DNA from: Zygnema circumcarinatum
Taxonomy: Eukaryota > Streptophyta > Zygnematophyceae > Zygnematales > Zygnemataceae
DNA: 64,000 nt
Assembly (NCBI GenBank): GCA_037447605.1
Contig: CM074807.1
Coordinates: 2,789,568-2,853,567 of the forward strand
Reading direction: 5' to 3'
The notes under the pieces were generated by a model. The model was not told the origin of the DNA, searched no databases, and saw nothing but the letters and a program-made list of their open reading frames with translations. Both the position numbers and the translations under genes were made by a program. Below are positions 36,001 to 49,100 of the stretch, one piece after another; position 1 is the first letter of the stretch; the number at the start of each line of letters is the position of its first letter.

Positions 36001-36375
36001 CAATCACAGTTTTGGCGGGCGTGTGAAAGTTATTATCTTGCAGCATTTGCTCCATCTCTGCTGTCTGCAACCACGCCCGAGCGATAATCAGGGTCAGCTC
36101 AAATCTTCAGGAGAAAATGAGCAGCTCCATCAAGCCAAAATCCTTCCCGCTTCTGCCAAGTCCAAACCTAACTTTTGATTTAACACAGCTCGGCTTCTGC
36201 AACGAGACTTTCCTCCAGCTATGACTTGCAGATATTTCAAAGAAACGGTTTAGAAAAAATAATTCTGATCAAGGGGAAAACCAAACAGGAGAGAGCTCCA
36301 AAAACTGTAAGGGAACGTGATTGACAAGACGAGGACGGGAGAAACAACCTCCTGCGGAAGAAAGCGGAACGCCAT
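33082..36375 (-). CDS. SHH: SAWADEE homeodomain protein (SHH/DTF1-like)
   Basis: Homologue of SHH1/SHH2. In Arabidopsis SHH1 reads H3K9 methylation through its SAWADEE domain and recruits Pol IV for RNA-directed DNA methylation. Eight phase-consistent exons give 300 residues: 36375-36349, 36064-35933, 35677-35581, 34870-34807, 34593-34542, 33961-33818, 33557-33438, 33348-33082. Residues 4-75 form the divergent homeodomain ([20 protein letters not shown], helix 3 [12 protein letters not shown]). The SAWADEE domain follows: [71 protein letters not shown], and the [10 protein letters not shown] His/Cys cluster expected to bind zinc. It ends in a Pro/Ala-rich tail. Exon 1 encodes only nine residues; it was chosen because it joins in phase and restores the conserved FRF start. 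Confidence 0.9.
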
Positions 36376-37183
36376 GACTTCCCCAACAGCAGCAATTTCT
36401 GCACGCTATAGCATTTGCCGCATCCGTCTGCTCGGAGCTGCGCTCAGCGCCGAGCGCCATCCTCTGCCGGGCCTTCAGCCGCCATGGCCGTGGCTGCCTC
36501 CATCCCGGCCCTCGCCACGCCTCTCGGAACGCGCACTGGCACATGCCGTAGCGTATCGAGGTGACGATTCCATTTACGGCCGATGACGTCACACAACCAG
36601 CCAACAATCTTTCGACTCCCGTTCAAGCACGCCGCTTTCGCGCCAAATGGAGGTGATGACGTCACATCGGCGAAAGCGGCTGTCTGCTGAGCTGCCACCC
36701 CGGGGGCGGTCGGTCGGTCGGTGCGGGGACGGGACGAGTGGGGAGGGGAGGGAGGGAGGGGAGGGAGAGCTTCTCGTGGCTGGGCGGCTCGTGGCTGCTC
36801 TAGAGGAAGGGAGGGAGGGAGGGAGGAAGCCGTCGGCAGGCGAGGGAGGCATGGCGCGAGGGAACAGGAGCAGGATGCAGACACGTCGCAGAACACGCGG
36901 CGAGGGAATAAGCAATGCACTCGCGGCAGACTGTCGGGGTGTGCAGGGCGGCAAGCAAACGAACGAGAGAGCCATGTGGGGCGGCCCCACAGGACAGCTC
37001 CCACCTCACTGCTCTTCGTGTTCAACCTGGCAACAAAATCTACCTTCATTTCAACATAGCCTGCCACCAGAAGCACTTCGCAAAACACAGAACATTGACC
37101 CTTAGCAAGCCGTCTACCGCAGCAGATTTCAAGTACGCTCTTTATTGACGACGAAGGACGAACAGTTCTGCCGAACCCTCCCA
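36376..37183. other. Intergenic: SHH-like promoter and SPG11 3' flank
   Basis: 800 bp between two genes on the same strand. It is GC-rich with (GGGA)n purine runs at 36740-36770 and 36810-36830. Two TGACGTCA-like palindromes occur near 36584-36590 and 36656-36663 (GATGACGTCAC), matching bZIP CRE-type sites. Long open frames on both strands here are compositional. Confidence 0.6.
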
Positions 37184-40100
37184 TCACATGAGGGGCATGT
37201 ACGCCCCCCCGTGGCCCCTTCTGAGCACGAGCGGCCCTGCCGTGTCGGGCACTCTATCAAGCCGCCGAAAGCAGTCCTCCAACACGTCAGGGAAGTCGCG
37301 TGCGACGGTGGCCATCTGAAGACGCACCTCCACGTTCCTTGCCATCTGCAGCAGCACTCGGAAGCTGCTGCCCAGCCAACGCACACTGTCCCGGCGGGCC
37401 CCCACCTCCGCCCTGTACAACTGCGCGAGCTCAAGGAGCTCTTTGCTTGGCAGAGGCAGCGCGCGCATGAAGTCCCGCAAAAACTCAGCCGCCCGCCGGG
37501 GCTGCAAAAGCTGAGCCCACAACACAAGCGTCCAGTCTTCTAAGCTCTCTAAGCCGTAGGCCTGCGCTGTGGCAAGAGCCTCTGCAAACCTCTGCTGCTG
37601 CTCCATGAGCCCCCTCGCTGCAGTTTGCGACAAGCACACCCATAGGGCATCAGGGAGGCCGATCTGCAGGGCCATGAGGGAGGCCTGTGCAGCGCAGCGG
37701 CCGGCGCTGCGGCCGCAGTCAGCGGCGGCCCACTCCGCAGCTGCTTCACAGAAATGCCGCATGGCGTCGAGGAGCTCCTCCGTGCCACTCTCTTCATCGC
37801 TCTGCATGCGTCGCCAGTTCAGTCTCTCCCGCCACCTGCTTACTGTCTCCCTCGCACGGGCCTCGAGAGCGTTGGCCATTTCATGCTTCAGAGAAAGCTC
37901 CCTATAGACCTGTACAGAGACAGTTCCCACAAGGATCAGCTTCCACTCCTACCTCAAATTCTGCGCTCGCTCTCTCTCCCTCCCTCGACACTAAGTCAAC
38001 GAAAAAGCAGACGGGGCAAGGAAGATGGGCTTGCCATTTGAAGGCCGGGCTGGTCGTGCGGCTGCACAGCACATAGAACTGCGATTCTGAGCTCTGCGAG
38101 GTGGGAGGATGGCCCTGCGGCTGCCTCAGCATCTGTGAGGTGACGCAACAAAGAGGTGAGCTGCCCTCCTCCCACCAGACTCTCCAGCACATAGTGGACG
38201 GCAGGAAGGTCCACTATCCCCAGCAGAAGCTGAATGGCGTGCTCCACCATGCCCATGGCCACATAGTCCGCGCCATGCCGTGCCGCTGTGTTGAGGAGCA
38301 CATCCAAACCATCAAAGCAGCTGCTCGAAAGATAGAGCGTTTGCGCCTGCAGCATCACCTCCACCTGATGGAGTCCCATCACAGCTCATGTCCAGAACAC
38401 AGTCCCTTCAGTGCCACCTCATTGTGAAACTTCCGCAGTTCACAATTGACAAGGACGAAAGGCAATAGGCCGAGATATAGAAGATAGAAGGGAAGAGGAG
38501 GAAAGAGAGAGCAAGGAGAGAAGGGCGGAGGGAGGAGACGGACGGTACATGAGGCTTTGCAAAAATGTCATCAAAGTCCAAGAGTTTTGATTTCCTTCAA
38601 TACAGATGGAGCCATCTTCTGCAAAAGGAGAGGGGGCTTTGAGCTGCAGAATGTACCTGACAGGCAGTTGGAAGTTGGGAGTGCAGGAGGAGTCCCATGA
38701 GTGCATGGCCGAGGTCAGAAAGCTGTGGGCATAGCCGCGCCCACATCGCAAAGTCACGACCGTGCCACGACAAATGAGAGGGGCCCTTTTCAGAATCGGT
38801 CTCTGAATTCCCCATTGCCGCCTGTAAGCCCTGCAGCCGAATTGCAGCAATTAGCAACGTCGTCACTCACCATGGGTGACTACACTCCCTTCAACATCTC
38901 CGAACAATGATCGGGCAGTTGCCAGAGAGGAGACCTACGCAGTACAGAAAAGTGGATGAGAAATGGACGATAGGAAAGTAGGGGCAGATTAGGCACCTTC
39001 AGATAAGCCTCTGTAAGTTTTCGCGCTATTGCAGTTGGAGGCACATGGAACGCGGCAAGCAACACGTAGGCTACCGGGAGTGCCTCTTGGCCTCGCTCCA
39101 GAAGCAACTCCAACAGATACTCCGGATTCCGGCCTTCCACTTGAGAATAGGAGCAGTCCAAAAAATGCGCAACGTGAAGTAGTGCCGCCAACCGACGACA
39201 ATGCTTTCGCCCACAGCCCTCCCGGCATGCCTTGGAGAGAGCTTCGACCACCTGCAACGCACCCCCCAAGCACCCGTCAGCCCTTCGTGCAGAGCGATAA
39301 ACAGGCTGAAAATGTAGAGTCACTGCATCTTTCAAACCCATTTACGACCAGCCGGCAGTCTAACCGAAGTCGTCATCCAAACTAACCTATGCTGCTGCAG
39401 TTTGCCCTTCACAGCCTTTAATCCCAATGAGTCTACCACTTCGTGGTGTGAAACCCACCTGCGAAGGTGCCTCTCCTGTGACCTCTTGTATGGGGATATC
39501 TCCCGCTGCCTGAAGCTGCTCCAATAGTGCGGTAGAAACTCGGTCACCCTGAGCCACTGCCTCCGCCACCTCCACAAGGACGACCTCCGGGGGAGTATGC
39601 CCCAAGCGAGCTGCCACCTGCTTGGCCGGCAATAGCTGCCCTTCCTCTAGCAAAACCAATAACGCCTTCTCCTCTGCATCGCCCCGGCGAACCCCATTCC
39701 CGGCTGCACTGCCTCCTACACGGGTCTCCTGCAGCACATCACCTTCTTCACTCACTTTTTCCTCGTTCAATGAAGGGGAGTCTTCTACTTCAGGCGATAC
39801 AATGGTAGGTTCGTTTTCTTCTGAGGAAGGAGTCATGCGCTGCTGTCGGAAAGTTGAGCGTAGGCGGCGGCGGGCGAGGGATACGCGGGAAGGAGAGGAC
39901 CTATCTAGAGGAGTGGAAGTTGTTGGGAGGGGTCGGGGAAGGGAAGATAGCACCTCGGCTGTTTGGGTTACATAAGACGGAACATTGGCTGCATGGAAAT
40001 TCATGCTGCCTCCTCCCTCCCCGCTCCGCTCATCCGCCTCTGCTGCTAACAGCCAAATTCGCTGCTCCAATTCACTATATGTAATCTCCTCATCAGCCCC

Positions 40101-43100
40101 TTCTTGGTTCCACTGACGAAGTAGGGGTTCGTTGCTATCCTCACCGCTGCAAGACGGCACCTCCAATCATCCAAGTTAAGGATGCTAATGCCGGCATTAT
40201 TTTCCTAAGTGGAAGTATCACAGTCTGAGCTTGGAGACGTCACAAAGAGGATTGAATTTACCTGAGGGGCCTGCACTGGGCTTGCAGAGCCATCACATGC
40301 ACCCGCCAAACTTCCTCCGGAGAACCGCCATCTCCTTCCAGAACCTCTCCTTGTCGCAAGAAAAATGCAGCTGCCTGAACATTTAAACAATTGGAGAGTT
40401 CAGCAACAACACATCTCCGGAATATGGCGTTGCTGCAGTTATTAAGGTTGGATATAGCATGTTCCACAGACTTGATCACATTTCAGTTTGAGGGTAGACC
40501 AGTTTCTTGGAGAAAAATGAATAAAAAAAAACCACAATGAGAACGCGGAACATGCAAACGTTTCTCCTCCAAAGCCTATATATTTGAAGGGCACACTTGC
40601 CTCCCGAGCAGAAAGATTATAATTGCTGAATAGCGTTTGACAGTGTGTCCAAAGAGCCACCCGCTCTTCCAAATCATCCCAAAGTAGATCCTTGCACTCC
40701 GCCACAAGCATGTCGGCCTGAAGAACACCCCAGCAAGTCAGCATTTATCGTCGCTTCAACAAGCAGAATCTTGCCACTAAGCTGAAGAAACCCACGTACT
40801 CGTCGACAGCGCCCTCCCACCAACATCCCTCCCTGATGCTCATACAGCAGCAACGCAATCCTCCCTCCCTCACCTGCGAGAGGGTGACATATGCTTGCGC
40901 TGCACTTGCACTCCCGAGCACCCCCTCTCCGTCGAGATGTGCTGCCCATGTCCGCGCATCCCTCCATTGCTTCGCCCTCACCAGTCCTTCCAGAAGTCCC
41001 CTATCGCTTCCTCCACACGTTTCCCGTATGAAGTCCGGCAGACTGCTCTTCAGCTGCAATGCAAGATAACGTCTCCGGAACTGCGCTGCTGCTGCCCCTC
41101 CGTCTGCGAAGTCTGCGGAGGCGAGCAGCTTAAGCAGGGCGAGCTGCTCGTGGTTTGTGCTGCTGCGGGCAAGCTGGGCTTCCGCCGCTGCCACGGCGGG
41201 GGCAGTGATCCATGCTGCACCTTCCTCCTCTTTCAGTTCACTGCAGAATCGTCGCAGTTGCTGGGCAGCTTCTGTGACTCGCATTTGAGAGAAGGCCTGC
41301 GAGGGTTACTCCAAACACATCCGCAGTCCGTCAGTTTTATCACAGTGACAAAGCTGGCTAGGCCTACTTGACCTGCCCAGAAATTATCCAATTTAACTGT
41401 GGACGACGAAGGGTTGGGCAGCTAGCTCTCTCTTGATCAGTCAAACAGTGTGAAAAAAAAAACAAGGCGGGAGTGGGGGGATGATCATGGTGCACAAGAA
41501 AGGAGTACCTGCAAAAACCGGATAAAATGTAGTAAAGGCGATGATGGCATGAAGAGCTCAAATCCCCTTAGCAGCGGCAAGAAGCATTGCTGCTGACAAA
41601 GGATTCCCACGAGGTCCGCCACTGACTCGTGCCTCCGACCCTCCTCTTTGTGCCAAGACTCCCTTGCGATGGCAGAGGGGGGCTCGCGAGTTGCATCAGA
41701 GAGCATTGCAGGAGGCGAAACATCACCACTGCTACCATTGCTACTGCTACTACTGCTGCTGCGTCTGCGCCGTTTGGTCGGTCTCCCATCGCCGGCAGAA
41801 GAGAAGCTGACGTCTGAGGGCGCTGCTCCCCCCTTCCCCTCACTCTGCAGGTTCAGAGCCTCCACAGCTCGACCAACGGCAGTGGCAGCACGCTGAGCTG
41901 CCTCTCCACCTTTTACCGCCGTTGTGATTCTGCACCTCACATGCCGATGACGCAGAGGGTCAGCAGGTGTCCAGGGTGCTTTGCCAATTTGATTTTCACT
42001 CATCCCACATTTCTCTGCCATACAACCTTTTGTCATCAACTTGACGAATAGACGACTGGCCATGGGATAAGTCCAACGAGTGGTACGCATGTGACATCTT
42101 TGAATCGGACCAAGTCATGTGGTTTGAACTTTAGCTGCAGGAAACGGCCTTTCAGAATGCTGCCGACGATCAGTCTGCCAAAGAACTGAGAAATGTCAAA
42201 CCTTTCTCGCAAGACATTGAACTGTTGTTCACTAGTCGCTACATGTTGCAGTCATACCTTGCAGCAGTGATGTCTAGCCAGACTGCAAGGCAGCTGAGAG
42301 GAGGTGCATCCGAGTAGCAGGATGCGAGCACTGCCACGAGAGGCCACCTTGCCTCCTGCGCGCGTTCGAGGAGGCCCTTCCCTCTCTGAGGGGGAGAGGA
42401 GCACTCTGCGAGCAGAGCGAATAGCTCCCCTTGCTGCGCGGCTGTGCGGATATCCGCCGGTAAAGCAGGAGAAGCTGCATGTGGTGGCTCCACACTCAGG
42501 GCTTCCGCACTACGCAACACGGTCTGCATGTGACTTCTTAGAGCCACATCCGTGAAAGTGCGAGCTGCCTGCATGCCGGCAAGGGACACAAAGTTGAAGC
42601 TTTGCCGGAGTTTCAGGAGTGTGAAGGAAGAAAGGGAGCACATCCATCGTTTCTTGGAATTCTGGGGGATAACGCTTTGAATTCTATGCAGGGGTCACAG
42701 CACCCGCACAGACTGACGAGCTTCCAGCAATTTGCATATGTGGGGTGATTTCTGCAAAAGGATTCCATAAACGGGACGCTCACCAGTGAGGCGAGCTGCT
42801 CAGCTGGAAACGACTCCGCCTGCGCCTCTGCTAGGAAGCCCACCTGCCTCCGAGCCACCTCCTCAGCATATAAATACTCAGATCCCGTCACGGAATTTGT
42901 CTGTCCATAAACCAATAACTGCTATTCTGAGATGATAACTTACCCAATCGTTATCTTGGCCCAAGAGACGAAGGTAGGTATCAGAAGGGGGCAACCCATG
43001 TGCGCGGCAGAACGCTGTCACAAGTGCCCAACGCTGACTAACTGCATGCTGAGCTGCTCTTAGTCGACCTCCATCTCCCCCCGCCCCCCTCAGCCATGCC

Positions 43101-46100
43101 CCTGCACCCCCACTTGCCAACTCCCCTCCTCCTGCCGAAGAAGAAGCAGAGTGTGCCCCTAAGCACGCCTGCTCGAGCCGCCGTAAGGCTCCCAAGACAG
43201 CCTCTCTGTTGTGCTCCAAGCTGCCGTCCTCCCCCACAGCCGAGCGCGCATAGTGGAGGGCCAAAGCGTGGGCGAGGGGCCCTGCACCTGCGTGGGACTG
43301 TTTGCCGCGGGGATGTTTGCCTGCTTCTGCAATGGCATGCAGGGCTGCTACTGTGGTGCGCAGCTGCAGACTGTGGTGCCCCAACCCGCACAGCTCTAAG
43401 AGCACCACGCTGGCTGCCACCACACGGGCGGAGGAGAAGTGACTCAAAGCCAAAGGCATTATCTGTTGCCCACCGTTGCGAGGATCACATCAGCAAAAGC
43501 CACCTCCGGTTGCTTCCGAAAGAAAGGGCGCATGTGTTAGTAGCACACATACATAGCACATACAAATGACAACTTCATGTTGGCAGGGTTGTTGTGGGTT
43601 CCAACTGAAACTAAAAACTGAGATTTGAGAAGGTAGAGAGTTTTCAACACTAAAAATTCGCCTCTTCTTCGCCTCTGTGGAATGTATGTCACCAGCGCTG
43701 AATCCGTCATGCTAAACTTCCGACATATATGATAGCATGCAGCACAACCAACACAGGGTGGATTTGCAGAATCACCGATGCAACGAGTTGTCGCTGTTCT
43801 CCAGGCGTGAGCGGAGCCAATAGCCCCTGCTCTGCCTGCAGTCCTCTCTGCCGCAGGAAGGCATCCAGGGCCGCCAAGGGCCTTGCCCGCCTCACAAAAT
43901 GCTCCAAACTCCTTCCTGCTGCACCTGCACCTTCCTGCCCATCCACTTCCCGCATGCCAACTCAATCTCCACCTTTACGGCAGCAGCTACAGTTCTGACG
44001 AGTGAGGGCTACCCTGGCTGGTGTATGCATCGTAAAGATAGTTGCGGATGCCACTCTCACCTCTGGTTGATGCACATACAAGTCCTGACATATTGAGTGC
44101 GCTGCAGAGGCCTCCCAAGACTGTACAAGAGATTGCACCAGTGTCAGCTCTGCAGCTCGAGCAGCCGACTCTCCTGCAGCAGCTTCTGCCACCGCCACTG
44201 CAACAGCTGCCTCGCCGCTCGTCACGCCACTGCTACTGTCTGCCCCACCCGGAACTCCCTGCAAATACACACGAAAAGTCAGTGAATTCCGCAAAAGGAG
44301 ACAACAGTCGAACGGCAATAAGGCTGAAGAAGGATGGACTGTAGCTGTCTGAAGAGAAACAGCACCTGAATGGACAGGCGCAGAAGGGTACGGAGGGCCT
44401 TCGGCTGTGGTCGTGCCAGCATGGAAAGCAGTGAAGCGTCTCCACTGGCAGAGGAGAACAGTGTTTCACGCCAATGCAGATAGCTTAACAATGCAGCCTT
44501 GCCAGGTTTTGGGCTGCCACCTGTAAAAAATGTCACACGACCTTTTGTAAAGCAAGTTTCCAACGGTCCTCCACGATAACAATGCACAAAAAAAGCTACT
44601 CAAACAATTTAAGCCCTTGAACGTGAGCACATGCGTAGCAGACAGTCACCTGGACCTGCAACAGGCGGGTGCAGCTCGTGAAGGTGTGACGTGACGGCTG
44701 TAGAGCTGGAAAGCGCCCTCCACAAGGTCGGAAAGCGCCATTGCAGAGCATCGTAGAAGCTTCCCAGAGAGCACTGCCATGGCTGCAATATGAGGTGCCC
44801 AGCTGCCGCGGTAACAAGACACTCCTGTGGCGGCCATGGCGCGTGCACAAGGGTGGCCAGGGCGGCGAAGTCCTCCCCAGCATCCGCCATGGCTTGGACC
44901 GTCCCGGGACTGTCCAACCCCATGGCGATGCTTCTCGCGTTCGCAAGTGCAGCTTCAAGGAGCCCTCCCTTTGAGCGGAGGGCGACCAGCCAACGGGCCC
45001 AATCGCAGCCTTTCTGCACCCCACTTCCACTACGGCGTTGGGTTTTGAAACCTTTGGGTTCTGAACCCTGTACTTTCATTCTACCCGCAAAAAAAAGAGC
45101 AATTCACAATGTGGGGTTCAACTTTCTATGACCGGCAGCAGCACTTACTACTGCAGTGACAAGTGGCGCTGTGAGGTCCGATTGGTAGTGGGAGATGCCC
45201 ATGCTGTGGCAATCGAGATACAGCTGCAGAGCGTGTGGGAGGCCATGGCGGCAGCAGTGTTGGACGAGGAGGGCACGCAGCTCTGCTTGCTGCGAACGGC
45301 CACCCTGCGACCCGAGGACAACACCCGCTGCAGCTAACAGGGCGACCAACTCTTCTGGACATTCCCATTCCTTCTGCAAGAAAACAAGGTGCTGAGCAAG
45401 CCTTCTCTTCGTTCTCTGCTTCATCAGAGTTGTGAACAGAACATTCGCAGGCGGCAGCATCACTCTAACCCCCTTCAGCAGAGCCATTGGCAGGCCTTGA
45501 GTTAGAAATCGAGCTGTCTCCTCCCCTTCGGAGTGGATTGCCCCCCCCTGCACACTAGTACAGAGGAGGTCCGCATCCTGAATTGCAGAATACGGCAAGA
45601 AGTCCAGCAACTGGGCGACGTGCGGCCAATCGTGATGCGCAAAATGGAAGCTCATTTGTGCAGCCCACGATGCGTGAGGCCACGTTGGCACCACCTCAAG
45701 ATGGACCTGAACATGACCCCCCCTCCAAACTCTCATCAGCTGCATGCCCTTTGTATAGGCGATGGCATCACACCCATCTCGATTCTTTGTGAGAGCTCTG
45801 GTGAGTTGGAACATACTCGTTGAAGAGTTGCAGAATCCCATTCTTGAAGCCAACAAGCTGCGACACACAGATATGAGCCATCCTTCTCGTTTTGAGATGT
45901 CGCAGGCCTACTGCGGCTCTTGGTAGAAACAGAGCTCCATGCAGACCCAACGAAGCCTTCAATTTCGCCGCAGGTTATCCGAAATTCCGCGTCATCCACC
46001 TGTGGTATATCTTTACAATCTTGCCCAGCCAGACTCCTATATGTTGCCAAGAAGCTGCTGCCCGGATAGACCTCCTGAAGCCCACTCCTTCCCCACAGAA

Positions 46101-49100
46101 TGTCAGAACATACCGCGCCTGTGAGAAACAGCTGAATACGCAAACACAACGAGCTGACTTTGGTATGTAGAAGCTTATGTTCAAACTAGAAAAACGTGCA
46201 GAGCAGCAGATTGGCTTCCTCACTTCCAGTGAAGTGACTGTTCGAAGCACATCCAAGTCTGCAGTCGAAAGTAGTGTGAGCAGCTGCAGCTGATGCGCTG
46301 CCTGACCCCGTAGCCTGCGGTCGAGTGTGCTCATAGCCAAATCCCTCAGTGCTGTGCCCGCATCCTCCCCGAGCCTGCGCAATGCTTCCACAGCCGTATC
46401 TGCGCGACCCTGCAACAAACAATCCATCCCCTCCGCCATCATCATCACCTCCCCACCCGCCAACCCATCCATCCTCCAAAACTGCACTCTGTACTATCAA
46501 AGGCACAAGCCATACCTTGCAGAGAAGGTCGTACACAATCCCGTGCCCTATGGCCCGCAGCTCCTCGAACGCCGGGAGAGGTCCCCTTCCGGTCCCCCCC
46601 TGGTCCACTTTCCGGCGCAGGTGCACGCCCGCCAGCGCCATGCGGCCCGTGCGGAGGGCGTCCTTTACCACCGCCTCTGCGCTGCACTGCTCCGCCCTCC
46701 ACCGGGCGAGCATCTCCCCCGGACTCTCTGCGGCTCCGAGGGACCCCCCCCCTGCTGCAAGAGAGGGAGAGGGAGAGGGAGAGGTCTGCAGGTGTAAGGG
46801 GACGGCCAGAGCGTATTTGTTGGATACCACACCGAAGGAAGCACTGGGGGCTGCAGGCATGGCTTCATGGGGCAGCTGTGGTATCACTTGCAACGCAGCG
46901 ATCTGCAGGACAGTCAGAGTTCAACGTGGGGAACGTCAGCAAGAGATTCTTCAAAGCTCGTCTCTATCTGAAGGTCAGATAAGTCAATCCACGTCCGAAT
47001 AGATTCAAACTGTTTGTCAGAGTTTCGAAGAAAGCGTCAGTCTTACACAAAAATAAATGGGATAGTTTTGTAGCAGAGCCTGTCCTGGAGTTTCACCGTT
47101 GACTCACCACATTCGGGGCTTCCTGCTGGCCACCTGCAGCACGTGGCGTGCCTGATTTCGCCTCGGGGCGAAGCTTGGCCTGCAAGCCCCGTAGCACTTC
47201 CACATAATGTGCCACCTGCTCTAAGTGCCGGCTGCTCCACTCCATTTCCTTACTTGGAGCCGATCCCCTTGCATCCCCAGCCTTGAGGGAGCGTGCAGCT
47301 ACAACCCATCTTCGGACCTTCGCTGTTGCAAATCGCAACGCCAAGCTGAGAAGTCTGCGGTTTTGAGAGAGACACACGTTGGCGGAAACCAAAGGGTGAT
47401 CAATACGAAAGACTGCAAACTCTGGAGAGCAACAATGCGACAAACAAGCAGTTTCCTAACTGTTGAAAGGTCTACAGACCTGGTGGCTAAAGTGAGCTTG
47501 GTCTCGGACCGCTGCCGCAGGCAACTAAGAGCTGCAAAAAGAAGGACTTGCAAGGCTGCCAGAGTCACCGCAGGGCCGCTCTGTTCCTGCTCTAAGGCAT
47601 GGACTGCTCTGCACAGGTTCAACAGGTCATACATGAACAGTTAAAAATCGCAACTCACGCAACAAATCAATTTTCCGCACACTCCCTGCAAGAACTTCAA
47701 GCAGTCACTGTTCTGCTGACACACTCCAATGTCCATGTGGCAAAGTGACAAATGTCATCACTCTTCAAGTCATTCGCCGAACAGCTCTAATGAACATGGG
47801 GTCAGCTGTCTACCCGGAACAAGGTGGGCGTGACTTGTGGAAAATGACCTGGCGATGGGGTCTCACGGTGCAAAACAGCAAAGTGAACTTACCTATATAA
47901 CTTTCAAAATGATTTGAATGGACAAAAGCAGCGAATACTTACCGCTGAATGTCAACTATGCTTTGCGAAAGGTCAATCGCCAGCTCAAGACGACGCAGTT
48001 GCAGAGCCTGCATGCTCCAGCCTTCAATGACCCCCAAAAGGCAGCCTGATGAAGTCCGGCCATGGGCCACCCAATACCACCTTACACAAAGGCCCACATC
48101 TACGCCGTCATGGGCACATTGTCAAAGAGATCACCTGCCTGAGATCCATGCAACTCTCCAAACCGTGCAGAAAACAGTGCAGATTCTACAATAATGCGTC
48201 CCTTGGTCGATATTGCAGCAAGTACTCCCTTTTCGCCATCCGCACACTAATGGTTTACAAACATTGTTCACCATTCACTCTACTTTCAACGAAAAATATT
48301 CGACATCCGAAAGAAGCAAATACATTAAGATGTCCTTTTGTGATGAAATCTGTTGCCTGCTGATGGTCCCTCCAAATGACACTCGAAGCTGGAAGAAACT
48401 ATCCCTCCCAGGCATATGGCTTGCCGATTGTCTTGCTTTATGTGGTGGCTGGTGCATAGAAGTGATGATTTAATGAGACAGAGCGACACGATGGCAAAAG
48501 AATAGAAAACAGCGTACCGTTGATACTGCACAAGTGAAGCGCCTTTTCTATTCCCTCGCTGACATAGACACGTTCCAAGAGTTTCATCTCCCACTGATCT
48601 GAAACAGCGTAACTTGATGAGCCTTTTTGCAGGCCCTGGACAAGCAGAGCCTCCAATCGCCTGGACAACTTCGCCACAGACTTGCCTTGGGCAGATTGGT
48701 ATGGTGGAAGGAGCGCATGAAGGCCGACCTTGGAAATGAGGTGGAGGCAGCCATGAGCTGAGAAAATATTTGTAGTTGGATAAAAGGTGGAAAGACCGCT
48801 AGTGGCACCAAGGCGAAGGCCATGCCAAGCCAAACTAAGATTACCGTTAGGTTTCGTATAAGCAAAGGCAATTCCGGCTGGCTGTGTGCCCATATCAGGG
48901 CTTATGGCGAGAGCGATGGGGCAGTGACATTGCTCGAGAGGGAGAATCACTCTTCGGCGTTGCCGTACTTCCTCTTGCTTCGCAAACAGCGGTGCCTCCT
49001 CCATAGTGGCAGAATTATTAACATGAACGTTAAAACCACTCTGTCCCAGTGTTCTCCTAGAGAAACTATCCCTCTCTACTCGAGTATCTGGAACTGACTC

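Noticed and set aside
36444-37187. 247-codon minus-strand frame between SHH-like and SPG11
   Set aside because: It overlaps the true SPG11 3' end in another frame and the SHH-like leader, is Ser/Pro/Arg-rich from purine tracts, and matches no family.
39380-39458. Extra small SPG11 exon (AVKGKLQQHR)
   Set aside because: It would require an intron of about 50 bp and its ends do not fit phase. The direct join of 39459 to 39251 aligns well with plant spatacsin.
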